Assembly (NCBI RefSeq): GCF_018332695.1
Contig: NZ_BOQN01000143.1
Span: 30,481-94,480, forward strand
Source: Paractinoplanes toevensis
Lineage (GTDB): Bacteria > Actinomycetota > Actinomycetes > Mycobacteriales > Micromonosporaceae
Direction: 5' to 3'
Length of the DNA: 64,000 bases
Positions within the stretch are counted from its first letter, which is position 1. Every line of letters starts with the position of its first letter. Below, piece by piece: positions 25,426 to 34,480 of the stretch. The translations under genes and the position numbers were made by a program. The notes under the pieces are model-generated. The model was given only the letters and a program-made list of their open reading frames with translations. It was not told where the DNA came from and ran no database searches.

Positions 25426-27159
25426 GTGAGAACAACTGGCGTGCGAGCCTGGCTCATCGCGCTGCTGTGCGTCCTGTCGCTGGGCGTGGCCCCGACGCCC
25501 GCCCGGGCCGACAACCCGATCGTGCAGACGATCTACACGGCCGATCCGGCGCCACTGGTCCATAACGGGCGGGTCTACCTCTACACCGGGCACGACGAGG
25601 ACGGCTCGACCTACTTCACGATGAAGGACTGGCGGGTCTGGTCGTCGGCCGACATGGTCAACTGGACCGATCACGGCTCCCCGCTCAGCGTGGCGACCTT
25701 CAGCTGGGCGAGCGCCAACGCCTGGGCCGGCCAGACCGTCTACCGCAACGGCAAGTTCTACTGGTACGTGCCGACGACGGTACGGGCGACCGGTCAGATG
25801 GGTATCGGTGTGGCGGTGTCGTCCAGCCCGACCGGCCCGTTCACCGACGCAATCGGGAAGCCGCTGGTCAGCAACGGTCAGATCGACCCGACCGTGTTCG
25901 TCGACGACGACGGGCAGGCGTATCTCTACTGGGGCAACCCCGATCTCTGGTACGTCCGGCTCAACGCGGACATGACCTCCTACTCGGGCAGCCCCACCAA
26001 GATCACGCTGACCACGGCCGGGTTCGGCACCCGCACCGGCGACGCGAACCGGCCGACGCTGTTCGAGGAAGGACCGTGGGTCTACAAGCGCGGCGGCCTG
26101 TACTACATCGTCTTCGCCGCGAAATGCTGCTCGGAGTTCATCGCTTACTCCACCGGGACCAGCCCGACCGGGCCGTGGACCTACCGCGGCACGATCATGC
26201 CGACCCAGGGGAGCAGCTTCACCAACCATCCCGGCGTGATCGATTTCGCCGGTGGGTCGTACTTCTTCTACCACAACGGCGCGCTGCCGGGTGGCGGCGG
26301 ATACACCCGCTCGGTCGCCGTGGAGAAGTTCAGCTACAACGCGGACGGCACCATCCCGACGATCACCATGACCACCACCGGGGCACCCCAGATCGGCACG
26401 CTCGATCCGTACGTCCGGCAGGAAGCCGAGACCATCGCCTGGGAGTCGGGAGTGGAGACCGAGCCCGCGTCCGAGGGCGGCATGAACGTCGGCTTCATCG
26501 AGAACGGCGACTACCTCAAGGTCAAGGGCGTGGGCTTCGGCGCCGGGGCGTCGTCCTTCACCGCCCGGGTGGCGTCCGGCACCAGCGGCGGGTCGATCGA
26601 GCTGCGGCTCGGCAGTTCCACCGGCACCCTGGTCGGCACCTGCACCGTCCCTGGGACCGGCGGCTGGCAGACCTGGACGTCGGTGACCTGTCCGGTCAGC
26701 GGCGCGACCGGAACCCGGGACCTGTACCTGCGGTACACCGGCGGCAGCGGCTACCTGATGAACATGAACTGGTGGCAGTTCAGCCCGGCCGGTGGCACCA
26801 CGACCCCGCCGACCACGCCACCGACCACGCCGCCGACGACCCCGCCCACCACACCCCCGGCCGGTGCCGGTTGCAGCGCGACCTATGCCACCACCGGCAC
26901 CTGGTCCGGTGGCTTCCAGGGCGAGGTGACGGTGACGGCCGGCGCCTCCGCGATCACCGGCTGGAACGTCGGCTGGACGCTCGGCAGCGGGCAGTCGATC
27001 AGCCAGATCTGGAACGGGTCGCTGACCACGAGCGGCTCGGCCGCCACGGTGCGCAACGTGTCGTGGAACGGCGCTCTCGGCGCGGGCGGCACGGCCACGT
27101 TCGGGTTCCTGGCCTCCGGCACGCCGGCCACCCCGGCCTTGACCTGCACCCCCGCCTGA
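25426..27159 (+). CDS. Secreted GH43 enzyme with CBM6 and CBM2 (arabinoxylan-active)
   Basis: 577 residues, GTG start with GGAGGAG upstream. Signal peptide 1-28. GH43 five-blade propeller about 30-328: base Asp-40 in YTADPAP, the pKa-modulating Asp-154 in QIDPTVF, and acid Glu-215 in FEEGPWVYK. Then CBM6 (331-454, EAETIAWESGVE start), a PTTPP linker (457-480) and CBM2 (482-577). The GH43+CBM6 order is that of arabinoxylan arabinofuranohydrolases and beta-xylosidases; the exact linkage cannot be read from sequence. Followed after 19 nt by the CE3 gene, so these two are one transcript. Confidence 0.92.
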   Translation: MRTTGVRAWLIALLCVLSLGVAPTPARADNPIVQTIYTADPAPLVHNGRVYLYTGHDEDGSTYFTMKDWRVWSSADMVNWTDHGSPLSVATFSWASANAWAGQTVYRNGKFYWYVPTTVRATGQMGIGVAVSSSPTGPFTDAIGKPLVSNGQIDPTVFVDDDGQAYLYWGNPDLWYVRLNADMTSYSGSPTKITLTTAGFGTRTGDANRPTLFEEGPWVYKRGGLYYIVFAAKCCSEFIAYSTGTSPTGPWTYRGTIMPTQGSSFTNHPGVIDFAGGSYFFYHNGALPGGGGYTRSVAVEKFSYNADGTIPTITMTTTGAPQIGTLDPYVRQEAETIAWESGVETEPASEGGMNVGFIENGDYLKVKGVGFGAGASSFTARVASGTSGGSIELRLGSSTGTLVGTCTVPGTGGWQTWTSVTCPVSGATGTRDLYLRYTGGSGYLMNMNWWQFSPAGGTTTPPTTPPTTPPTTPPTTPPAGAGCSATYATTGTWSGGFQGEVTVTAGASAITGWNVGWTLGSGQSISQIWNGSLTTSGSAATVRNVSWNGALGAGGTATFGFLASGTPATPALTCTPA

Positions 27160-27178
27160 CGAGACCCCCGGAGCGAAC

Positions 27179-28252
27179 GTGAAGAGCAAGCGATGGTTCC
27201 CCCTGGCGGCTGTGAGCGCCGCCCTCGTTCTCGCCGGTGCCGTGGCCGGCGCCGGCCCCGCGGTGGCCGAGTCCAACGGAGGGGTGCGCGTCATGCCCCT
27301 CGGTGACTCCATCACCGAGGGCACGCAGGTGCCCGGCGGTTACCGGATCGGCCTCTGGCAGCGCCTGAACGCCGGCGGCTACCGCGTCGACCTGGTCGGC
27401 TCGCAGTTCAACGGGCCGGCCACCCTGGGCGACCACGACCACGAAGGTCACCCCGGCTGGCGCATCGATCAGATCGACGCGAACATCACCGGCTGGCTGG
27501 GCGCGACCACCCCGCGCACGGTCCTGCTGCACATCGGCACCAACGACATCCTGCAGAACTACAACGTGTCGTCCGCGCCGAACCGGCTCTCCACCCTGAT
27601 CGACCACATCACGGCCGCGGCGCCGAACGCCGACGTCTTCGTGGCCACCATCATCCCGCTCTCCTCGGCGAGCCAGGAGTCGGCGGCGCGAGTCTTCAAC
27701 GCGGCCATCCCCGGCATCGTGCAGAGCAAGGTCAACGCCGGGAAACACGTCCACCTGGTCGACATGCACGCCGCGCTGACCACCGCGGACCTGATCGACG
27801 GCATCCATCCCACCGCGACCGGCTACGACAAGATGGCCGCCGTCTGGTACGCCGCCGCCCGGGCCGTCCCCGGCAGCATCGGCAGCACCGGATCGACCAC
27901 GAGCAGCCCGACGCCGTCCACTCCGCCGCCGTCCACTCCGCCGGCCGGCGGGGCCGCGTGCACCGCCGCGTACGCCCTGGCCGGCCAGTGGTCCGGTGGT
28001 TTCCAGGCCACGGTGACCGTCACCGCGGGGGGCGCCCCGATCTCCGGCTGGACGGTCGGCTGGCAGTTCGCCAACGGGCAGACGATCACTCAGTCGTGGA
28101 ACGCCACGGTGACCGCCAACGGCGCCGCCGTCACGGCCCGCAACGCCGGCTACAACGGCTCACTGAACGCCGGCGCCAGTACCCAGTTCGGCTTCCTGGC
28201 CAACGCACCCGGTGCGAACAGCACGCCCACCCCGACCTGCACCGCGGCCTGA
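27179..28252 (+). CDS. Secreted SGNH acetyl xylan esterase (CE3-like) with CBM2
   Basis: 357 residues, GTG start. Signal peptide about 1-30. SGNH blocks: GDSITEG (Ser-44), GTND at 120-123, and DGIHP with Asp-207 and His-210. This set and the GHPGW segment fit CE3 acetyl xylan esterases. A short Pro/Ser/Thr linker leads to a CBM2 (about 262-357). It deacetylates xylan outside the cell so that GH10 and GH30 can reach the backbone. The stop is only 2 nt from the stop of the convergent SGNH gene, with no room for a separate terminator. Confidence 0.9.
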   Translation: MKSKRWFPLAAVSAALVLAGAVAGAGPAVAESNGGVRVMPLGDSITEGTQVPGGYRIGLWQRLNAGGYRVDLVGSQFNGPATLGDHDHEGHPGWRIDQIDANITGWLGATTPRTVLLHIGTNDILQNYNVSSAPNRLSTLIDHITAAAPNADVFVATIIPLSSASQESAARVFNAAIPGIVQSKVNAGKHVHLVDMHAALTTADLIDGIHPTATGYDKMAAVWYAAARAVPGSIGSTGSTTSSPTPSTPPPSTPPAGGAACTAAYALAGQWSGGFQATVTVTAGGAPISGWTVGWQFANGQTITQSWNATVTANGAAVTARNAGYNGSLNAGASTQFGFLANAPGANSTPTPTCTAA

Positions 28253-28254
28253 GC

Positions 28255-29112
28255 TCATCGGGCGCGGAGATGCTCGATCACCTGGGAAAGGATGAATTGC
28301 TGGCCGGCGGGGGTCGGGTGCACGCCGTCGGACTCGAGAAGGTCGCCGCGGCCCGGTGCGCTCATGGCCCGATGGAGGTCGACCGCTCCGGGCGCGGTCT
28401 TGGTGACGACGTCGGCCACCTCGGCCACGTCGGAGGCGTGCCACCGTAACGGGACATCACCGAAGAACGCGTCGGCACGGTGCTGATCGACCGCCGGTGG
28501 GGTGATGACGGTGATCTCCGCGTTCAGGTCTCCGGTGACCAGGTCGACGAGGGCCCGCAGGTTGCGTTCGGTCTCGTGGGCCGTGGCCATCCGGTAGCTT
28601 CCGGTGCGGCCGTGCGCACGGGCGTCGTTCGTGCCGAGCATCAGCAGGACCCGGCTCGGCCCGGCCGCTTCCAGCAGATCGAAGCGTTCCAGCACGTCGG
28701 CGGTGGTGTTGCCGCTGATGCTGAGGTTGATCAGCCCGGCCGCGGGGCCGCCGGCCAGGCCGATCGACGCGGCGAGGAGTTCGAACCAGCCGAGGCGGTC
28801 GGCGGTGATCGAGTCGCCGACCGCGACGACGCGGTCGCCGGGCCGGAACGGCAGGTCCGCGACCGCCTCGCGGTACCGGTGGTCGCTCAGCATCCGGGCC
28901 GCCGTCGCCCGGGTCTCGTCGTGCAGCGAGCGGACCAGTGCGCGGACCGTTTCCGGCGTGCTGGCCAGCATCTGCGCGAGCAGATCGGTGTGCAGGTCGG
29001 CCGAGATCGGGAAGCGCCGGAGCAACGGCCACTGCCCGGTGTCGGTGTAGCGGAGGAACTGGCGGCGCTCGTCGTCGGTGAAGGTACGGGCCGCCGGCGG
29101 TGGTGCGTTCAT
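28255..29112 (-). CDS. Intracellular SGNH/GDSL hydrolase
   Basis: 285 residues with no signal peptide. An N-terminal helical cap (about 1-90) precedes the SGNH core: GDSIT (Ser-101), LGTND (about 167-171) and SDGVHP near residue 268. Last gene of the ABC importer operon, 3 nt past the permease stop. In this setting it probably removes acetyl groups from imported xylo-oligosaccharides; this is inferred from position. Confidence 0.85.
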   Translation of the reverse strand: MNAPPPAARTFTDDERRQFLRYTDTGQWPLLRRFPISADLHTDLLAQMLASTPETVRALVRSLHDETRATAARMLSDHRYREAVADLPFRPGDRVVAVGDSITADRLGWFELLAASIGLAGGPAAGLINLSISGNTTADVLERFDLLEAAGPSRVLLMLGTNDARAHGRTGSYRMATAHETERNLRALVDLVTGDLNAEITVITPPAVDQHRADAFFGDVPLRWHASDVAEVADVVTKTAPGAVDLHRAMSAPGRGDLLESDGVHPTPAGQQFILSQVIEHLRAR

Positions 29113-29115
29113 GTC

Positions 29116-29940
29116 TCAGCCCTTGATCGAACCCTGCAGCAGCGCGGTGACGAAGCGGCGCTGGAAGATGAGGAAGACCGCCAGGGTGGGCACCAGGATC
29201 AGCAGCGCCCCGGCGCACAGCAGCGGGATGTCGGTGCCCCACTGGCCCTGGAAGGCGCCGAGCGCCCCCGCCATGGTCCGTTTCTGCGGGTCGTCGACGA
29301 GCACGATGGCCAGCAGGAACTGGTTCCACGTCCAGAGGAACAGCAGGATCGCCAGTGAGGACAGGGCGGGCATGGCCAGCGGCACGTGCACCCGCCAGAA
29401 CAGCTGCCAGGTGCCGGCGCCGTCGATCCGGGCGGCCTCGGAGAGATCGTCCGGCATGGTCACGAAGTGGGCCCGCATCCACACCACCGAGAACGGCATG
29501 AACAGCCCGATCAGCGGCAGGATGATCGCCCAGCGGGTGTTGAGCAGGCCCATGTCACGCACCTGGTAGTACAGCGGCGTGATGATCCCCTCGAAGGGGA
29601 GGGTCAGGCCGAGCACGAAGACCAGGAACCCGATCCGGTGACCGGGCATCCGCAGGTGCCCGAAGGCGAAGCCGGCCAGGGCACCGAACAGCAGCGAGGC
29701 CGGGACGACGCCGAGCACGATGAGGCAGCTCGACCACAGGAGCTTGCCCATGTTCGCGGCCCGGAACGTGTCGGCGAAGTTGCCCCACTGCGGGCTGTCC
29801 GGCCAGGACAGCCCGGACGGGTAGGTGCCGGCCGGGTGCAGTGCGGTGACGAAGAGACTGATGAACGGCACGATGGTGATCACCATCAGCAGGACCAGCA
29901 GGAGCCGCCCGATCAGTGTCTCGCGACGATTGACGATCAT
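29116..29940 (-). CDS. Sugar ABC transporter permease, MalG/CebG type
   Basis: 274 residues starting at the ATG at 29940; open sequence further upstream belongs to the neighbouring gene in another frame. Six membrane helices are visible, and the cytoplasmic EAA loop reads EAARIDGAGTWQLFWRVHVP, the contact site for the ATPase. It overlaps the other permease gene by ATGA. No ATP-binding subunit is encoded in the window, so a shared MsiK-type ATPase elsewhere is expected, as known for actinobacterial oligosaccharide importers. Confidence 0.93.
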   Translation of the reverse strand: MIVNRRETLIGRLLLVLLMVITIVPFISLFVTALHPAGTYPSGLSWPDSPQWGNFADTFRAANMGKLLWSSCLIVLGVVPASLLFGALAGFAFGHLRMPGHRIGFLVFVLGLTLPFEGIITPLYYQVRDMGLLNTRWAIILPLIGLFMPFSVVWMRAHFVTMPDDLSEAARIDGAGTWQLFWRVHVPLAMPALSSLAILLFLWTWNQFLLAIVLVDDPQKRTMAGALGAFQGQWGTDIPLLCAGALLILVPTLAVFLIFQRRFVTALLQGSIKG

Positions 29941-30848
29941 CGGGACCCGTCCCTGGTGAGGCGCTGGATCGGCAGGACGACGGCGAGCACGAGCAGGACC
30001 AGGGCGACGGCCAGGGCCGAGGCCATGCCGATCTCCCGCTCGGAGAAGGCGAGGTAGTAGATCTCCAGGCCCGGGACCATCGTGGAGTTGCCGGGGCCAC
30101 CCTGGGTGGCGATGTAGACGATGTCGAAGCTGGCCAGCGCGGCGATCACGGTCACCGTGACGCTCACGCCGATCTCCTGGCGCAGGCTGGGCAGGGTGAT
30201 CGAGAAGAACTCGCGCACCGGGCCGGCGCCGTCCAGCCGGGCCGCCTCGTACAGCGATGGGTCGATCTTGCTCATGCCGGCGAGCAGCAGCAGCGTGCAG
30301 AGGCCGACCAGCACCCAGGCCCCGATCACCCCGACCGCGGGCAGCGCCGTGCCGAAGTCGCCGAGCCAGGCCCGGGTGAGGCGGTCCAGCCCGACCGCCG
30401 ACAGCAGTTCGTTGGCCAGGCCGGTCGAGGAGAGCAGCCAGCTCCACATGATGCCGGCCGCCACCAGCGGAATGACCTGGGGCAGGAACAGGACCGTACG
30501 GGCGACGGCCGCGAGCCGGCTGGTCGCGATGCCGCGGATGGTGGCCGCCACGAACAGGCCCAGCAGTACCGGCACGAAGCTGAAGAACACGATCAGCTCG
30601 AACGCGTGCACGATCGTCGCGAACAGCTCCGAGTCGGTGAAGATCCGGCGGTAGTTGTCCAGGCCGACCCAGGTCGACGCACCGATGCCGTTCCAGTCGT
30701 AGAACGAGTACTGCACGGTCAGCACCAGCGGGCGCAGCACGAACGTGGCGTACATGAGGACGGCCGGCAGCGCGAAGAGCCAGCCGGCCCAGGCTGCCCG
30801 GGGGCGGCGCGCGCGTCGCGCGCGCCGCCCCGTGATCGGTAGAGACAT
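29937..30848 (-). CDS. Sugar ABC transporter permease, MalF/CebF type
   Basis: 303 residues from the ATG at 30848, which shares one base with the stop of the binding-protein gene. Six membrane helices follow a short basic N-terminus (RRARRARRPR). EAA loop: EAARLDGAGPVREFFSITLP. The first codons form a perfect 31-nt palindrome (30801-30831), which may reduce permease output compared with the binding protein. Partner of the MalG-like permease downstream. Confidence 0.93.
   Translation of the reverse strand: MSLPITGRRARRARRPRAAWAGWLFALPAVLMYATFVLRPLVLTVQYSFYDWNGIGASTWVGLDNYRRIFTDSELFATIVHAFELIVFFSFVPVLLGLFVAATIRGIATSRLAAVARTVLFLPQVIPLVAAGIMWSWLLSSTGLANELLSAVGLDRLTRAWLGDFGTALPAVGVIGAWVLVGLCTLLLLAGMSKIDPSLYEAARLDGAGPVREFFSITLPSLRQEIGVSVTVTVIAALASFDIVYIATQGGPGNSTMVPGLEIYYLAFSEREIGMASALAVALVLLVLAVVLPIQRLTRDGSR
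30801..30831 (-). repeat. Perfect 15-bp palindrome at the start of the permease gene
   Basis: GGGGCGGCGCGCGCG (30801-30815), one central base, then its exact reverse complement (30817-30831). It lies 18-48 nt inside the permease coding sequence and directly after the binding-protein gene, encoding the Arg-rich N-terminus. On RNA it forms a very stable hairpin. Confidence 0.85.
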
Positions 30849-32200
30849 CAGTTCTTGACCTGGGTCTCGTAGTCCTTCTGCACCGACTTGAGCAGCGCGT
30901 CCGGGGTCTGCTGGCCGGCCGCCAGTTTCTGCAGCTGCGGCGTCCAGCTCTTGGCGTAGATCGCGCCGGTCGCGTTGGCGATGAAGTCCATCGCGCCGTT
31001 GTCCTTGCCGATGGTCGCGCCGGCCGCCAGGGTGCTGGCGGTGACGGTGCCCTCGGCGACGGCCGGCATGTACGCGTCGGCCGGGCCCATCGGGTGCGAA
31101 CCGCCGACCTTGACCGCGATGTCCCGGGCCTGCTGGTTGGTGGCGACCCAGTTGAGGAAGAACGCGGCACAGTCGGCGTTCTTGGCCTTGCTGCTGATGC
31201 CGTAGGTCAGCGGCGCCGACATGGCGGCCTGCTTCCCGCCGGCGCTCTGCGCGGGCATCAGGAAGAACCCGACGTTGCCGGCCATCTGCTTGTCGAGGTT
31301 GCCCGACTCCCAGTCGCCGTCGAAGATGAACAGGTTCTTGCCGCCGATGAAGCGGCTCATCATCGTCGCGTAGTCCTGCGAGTTGATGTCCTTGGCGAAG
31401 TAACCGGCCTTCAGCCACTTCTCCAGGTGCTGGGTGGCCTGCAGGCTCGCCGGGGTGTCGATGGTGGCGCCGGACTTCTGGAAGATCCAGTCGTTGATCG
31501 CGCCGGGCTCGCCGTAGGCGGACATCAGATTCTGCAGGGGGAACGCGAGGCCGCCGGTGGCGCCGCCGTTGAACTGGTTGATCGGCGTGAGGCCGGCGTC
31601 CTTGGCCTTCTGCAGCAGCGAGTCGAACTCGGCCAGGGTGGCCGGCGGCTTGGTCATGCCGATCTGGGCGGCCATCTTCTTGTTGTAGAAGATGCCGGTC
31701 ATGCTGAAGTTCAGGCCCATCGCGTAAAGCGGCCCGTCGCCGCGCTGACCGGTCGAGGACACCCGCATCTGCTCGAGCTGCGAGGCCGGCCACTTGTCCC
31801 AGCCGAACGCCGTGGCGTACCCGTCGAGGTTCTTCAGCAGGCCGTCCTTGACCAGTTCGGACACCTGGGGGAGGCGCATCAGGTCCGGCGGGTCGTCGGC
31901 GAGGACCCGCGGTGCGTTCTGGGTGATCACCGCGAACTGGTCCTCGCGGATGTCCCACTTGACGTTCGGGTACTGCTTGGTGAACTCGTCGGACAGGCTT
32001 TTCGGCAGCGCGAAGCCGGTCTCGAAGTAGCCCTTCAGCGTGACCGGGCCGGTGCCGCAGGTCGCGGACGTGACCGGGGCCGCGCTGGCGTTCGCGGCGG
32101 AGGAGTCCGAGTTGTCGCCGGGTGCGCTGCACGCGCCCGCGAAAAGGGTGGCCAGGGTGAACGTGGCGAGTAGTGATCGGCGGGTGGGTCCATGAGCCAT
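30848..32200 (-). CDS. Sugar ABC transporter substrate-binding lipoprotein
   Basis: 450 residues. The N-terminus SLLATFTLATLFAGAC is a lipoprotein signal, with the lipid-attached Cys-24. The mature part has the family 1 extracellular solute-binding fold: an early LKGYFETGF strand, FNGGATGGLAFPLQNL, and the late FFLNWVATNQQARDIA helix typical of oligosaccharide binders. First gene of the importer operon; its position suggests xylo- or arabinoxylo-oligosaccharide uptake, although cellobiose cannot be excluded. A hairpin at 32227-32250 lies between it and the upstream esterase gene. Confidence 0.92.
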   Translation of the reverse strand: MAHGPTRRSLLATFTLATLFAGACSAPGDNSDSSAANASAAPVTSATCGTGPVTLKGYFETGFALPKSLSDEFTKQYPNVKWDIREDQFAVITQNAPRVLADDPPDLMRLPQVSELVKDGLLKNLDGYATAFGWDKWPASQLEQMRVSSTGQRGDGPLYAMGLNFSMTGIFYNKKMAAQIGMTKPPATLAEFDSLLQKAKDAGLTPINQFNGGATGGLAFPLQNLMSAYGEPGAINDWIFQKSGATIDTPASLQATQHLEKWLKAGYFAKDINSQDYATMMSRFIGGKNLFIFDGDWESGNLDKQMAGNVGFFLMPAQSAGGKQAAMSAPLTYGISSKAKNADCAAFFLNWVATNQQARDIAVKVGGSHPMGPADAYMPAVAEGTVTASTLAAGATIGKDNGAMDFIANATGAIYAKSWTPQLQKLAAGQQTPDALLKSVQKDYETQVKN

Positions 32201-32226
32201 GTCAGGCCTCCAGGATCGCAGAAAGT

Positions 32227-32250
32227 CCGGCCGTGCCGGAGCACGGCCGG
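32227..32250 (-). terminator. Hairpin between esterase and importer genes
   Basis: CCGGCCGTGC (32227-32236) pairs perfectly with 32241-32250 over a CGGA loop. It lies about 30 nt past the esterase stop and about 25 nt before the importer start, so it could end the regulator-esterase transcript or reduce read-through. No T-run follows. Confidence 0.55.
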
Positions 32251-32278
32251 GTCCGGGGTAACGGTGGGACCGGTGGGT

Positions 32279-33232
32279 TCAGCGGTGCGATGGGAAATGC
32301 GCTTCGCGCAGGCCCTGCAGGAGGTCGTCCTGCCAGGTCCGGGCGGTCGGCCAGGTGCCGGTGAGCAGGGGAGCGCCGTGTACGGCACCCGGGTAGCAGT
32401 GGTAGGAGACCGGCACGCCGGCTGCTCGAAGCCGGTCCGCGTACCGTTCGCCGTCGTGGCGCAGCGGGTCGAACTGCGCCGTCATGATCTGGGCGGGCGG
32501 CAGGCCCGCGACCGTCGCCGCGTGCAGCGGTGACGCGAGCGGCCGGCGGGCGTCCTCGGGCGACGGCAGGTAGAGGTCGCGGCACAGGGCCATCTCGTCG
32601 ATCGTGATGCCGAAGTCGTCACCGACGCCGGAGGCGCGCATGCCGTCCAGGGTCAGATCCAGCGGCGGCACCTCGAGAAGTTGCAGCCGCAGCGCGGGCC
32701 CCGGGCGATCGCGGCAGAGCAGCGCCACGGCCGCGGCCAGCGTGGAACCGGCGGACACCCCGCCGATCGACACGTTCGCCGGGTCGCCGCCGATCTCGGC
32801 CGCGTGCTCGACCGCCCAGAGCAGACCGGCGTAGCAGTCCTCGAGCGGGGTGGGGAACGGGTGCTCCGGGGACAGCCGGTAGTCCACCGCGACCACCACG
32901 CAGCCGGCCTCGGTGCACCGGGTGCGGCAGGTGGCGTCGTTGACCGCCTCGTCGATCGAACCCAGCCAGAACCCGCCGCCGTGCAGGAAGACGTGCACCG
33001 GCCGGCCGGACGCGTCGCTCGGGCGGTAGATCCGGAGCCGGATCGGGCCGCCGGGCACCGCGATCTCGACGTCCTGCTCCCGGTGGGCCGGGGCGACCGG
33101 GAGGCCGAACATCGCGAACAGCGAGTCGACGCCGGCTTGGATGGCCGCCCGCCGCACCGTGAGCGGTGCCCGCGGATCACCGGAATCCGGCTTGGTGGAC
33201 AGGAACGTCCGGACCGCCTCGTCCAGCTCCAT
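32279..33232 (-). CDS. Intracellular HSL-family carboxylesterase
   Basis: 317 residues from the ATG at 33232, chosen for its GGGAGG ribosome site 8 nt upstream; an in-frame ATG at 33298 would add 22 poorly fitting residues. Hormone-sensitive-lipase family signs: oxyanion HGGGF (84-88), VDYRLSPEHP (117-126), nucleophile elbow GVSAGS (Ser-160) and a late AVHGAP for His. No signal peptide, so it acts in the cytoplasm, possibly on acetylated oligosaccharides brought in by the neighbouring importer. It lies between the LacI gene and the importer operon on the same strand. Confidence 0.88.
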   Translation of the reverse strand: MELDEAVRTFLSTKPDSGDPRAPLTVRRAAIQAGVDSLFAMFGLPVAPAHREQDVEIAVPGGPIRLRIYRPSDASGRPVHVFLHGGGFWLGSIDEAVNDATCRTRCTEAGCVVVAVDYRLSPEHPFPTPLEDCYAGLLWAVEHAAEIGGDPANVSIGGVSAGSTLAAAVALLCRDRPGPALRLQLLEVPPLDLTLDGMRASGVGDDFGITIDEMALCRDLYLPSPEDARRPLASPLHAATVAGLPPAQIMTAQFDPLRHDGERYADRLRAAGVPVSYHCYPGAVHGAPLLTGTWPTARTWQDDLLQGLREAHFPSHR

Positions 33233-33355
33233 GGTCACCTCCCGGCTCGTGTTACAAGCACGAAACCTCATCGCGGCAGGCCTGTCAAGTGTTTCCATTA
33301 AAGCACTTTTATTGTACGCAGCCGCAGCTCAATGACCATGCAACCAGATCGAGTG

Positions 33356-34348
33356 TCAGGTGGTGGAACGTTCGACCAGGCTGACGTCGAGCGCGGTCGT
33401 CGACCGCAGTTCCGAACCGCCGATGTGGCCGAGCAGGACGCCGAGCGCGACGCTTCCGGACTCCTCGAACGGCTGGCGAACGGTGGTCAGGTCGGCCGCC
33501 GTCGCCGCCTCGCCGTCGTCGAAGCCCATGACCGCCACATCGGCCGGAACCCGAAGTCCGCGGTCGCGGGCGGCCAGCAGCACGCCGACGGCGAGAGCGT
33601 CGTGGTGCGCCATGATCGCGCCGGGCCGGTCGGGGGCGTCGAGCAGCGCGGCGGCCGCCTGCCGGGCGGCGGCGACCGAGTTGTCGCTGTCCGCGACGGC
33701 CACCGTGCCACCGGCGGCGCCGATGACCTCCTGGAACCCGGTGAGTCGTTTGATCGCCTGGGACTCGTAGTCGGAAACCTGCCGTTCCAGCAGGTATCCG
33801 ACGTGGCGGTGGCCCCGGTCGCGCAGATGGGCGGCGGCCAGCCGGCCGCCCGCGTTGTCGTCGATCACCACCCGGCTGAACAGGGTGCTGTCGGCGTCGA
33901 CCGCGACGGTCGGCAGGCTGCGCTCGCGGAGCCGTTCGGCGATGGCGTCCTCGATCCGCAGGCCCATCACGATCAGGCCGTCCAGCCGGCCGTGGATGGG
34001 CATGCTGGCCAGCACCGGCGACGAGGCCAGGGCGGCCGACTCGTGATCGAAGACCACGACGTCGATCTCCAGCTCGGTCGCCGCCGTCAGCAGCCCGGAC
34101 AGCCGCCGCAGGTACGACCCGTACGAGGTGAACGGGGCCATCACGCCGATCCGGCCGGCGCCGCGCCGGGCCAGGCTCACCGCCTGCATCTTGGGGATGA
34201 AGCCCAGCTCGTCGGCCGCGGCCAGGACCCGCTGGCGGGTCGCGGGGCTGACCCGGTCGGGCTTGTTCAGGACGTTCGACACCGTCGAGATGCTCACCTG
34301 GGCGCGGTCGGCAACCTCGTAGATGGTCACCCGATGACCCGCCGTCAA
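33356..34348 (-). CDS. LacI-family repressor of the xylan island
   Basis: About 330 residues. The start is uncertain: I chose TTG at 34348 because GGAGAGG precedes it; GTG codons at 34396 and 34330 are alternatives. N-terminal helix-turn-helix TIYEVADRAQVSISTVSNVL, hinge region SLARRGAGRIGV, then a periplasmic-binding-protein-like sensor ending in TTVRQPFEESGSVAL, as in sugar-responsive LacI repressors. The operator GGGAGCGCTCCC found at 23989, 34532 and 38260 has the known CebR/CelR form, and this is the only LacI gene here, so it is the likely repressor, relieved by an imported oligosaccharide (inferred). Confidence 0.9.
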   Translation of the reverse strand: MTAGHRVTIYEVADRAQVSISTVSNVLNKPDRVSPATRQRVLAAADELGFIPKMQAVSLARRGAGRIGVMAPFTSYGSYLRRLSGLLTAATELEIDVVVFDHESAALASSPVLASMPIHGRLDGLIVMGLRIEDAIAERLRERSLPTVAVDADSTLFSRVVIDDNAGGRLAAAHLRDRGHRHVGYLLERQVSDYESQAIKRLTGFQEVIGAAGGTVAVADSDNSVAAARQAAAALLDAPDRPGAIMAHHDALAVGVLLAARDRGLRVPADVAVMGFDDGEAATAADLTTVRQPFEESGSVALGVLLGHIGGSELRSTTALDVSLVERSTT

Positions 34349-34452
34349 CGTGCCCGCCTCTCCGCCCGCCTCGAAGTGTTTTACCAGAAGTAGCACACCC
34401 GGGCGGCCGTGGGTTCGGCGAATCCGGCGATCCGCTCGGCCGCCGCGCTTTC

Positions 34453-34480
34453 ATAATAAGTCTAAAATGGCTTGCTGAAA
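34453..34480 (-). promoter_or_regulatory. Candidate promoter of the LacI gene
   Basis: On the minus strand TTTCAG (34475-34480) and TATTAT (34453-34458) are 16 bp apart. The -35 overlaps the CTGAAATTTGTTA motif that serves the divergent xylanase gene. The -10 is strong, the -35 is poor. Confidence 0.4.

Noticed and set aside
33256..33288. TTGACA (33283-33288, minus strand) as the -35 of the HSL esterase promoter
   Set aside because: No acceptable -10 at 16-18 bp; the nearest TGTAAC is 26 bp away. The gene can be read from the LacI transcript.
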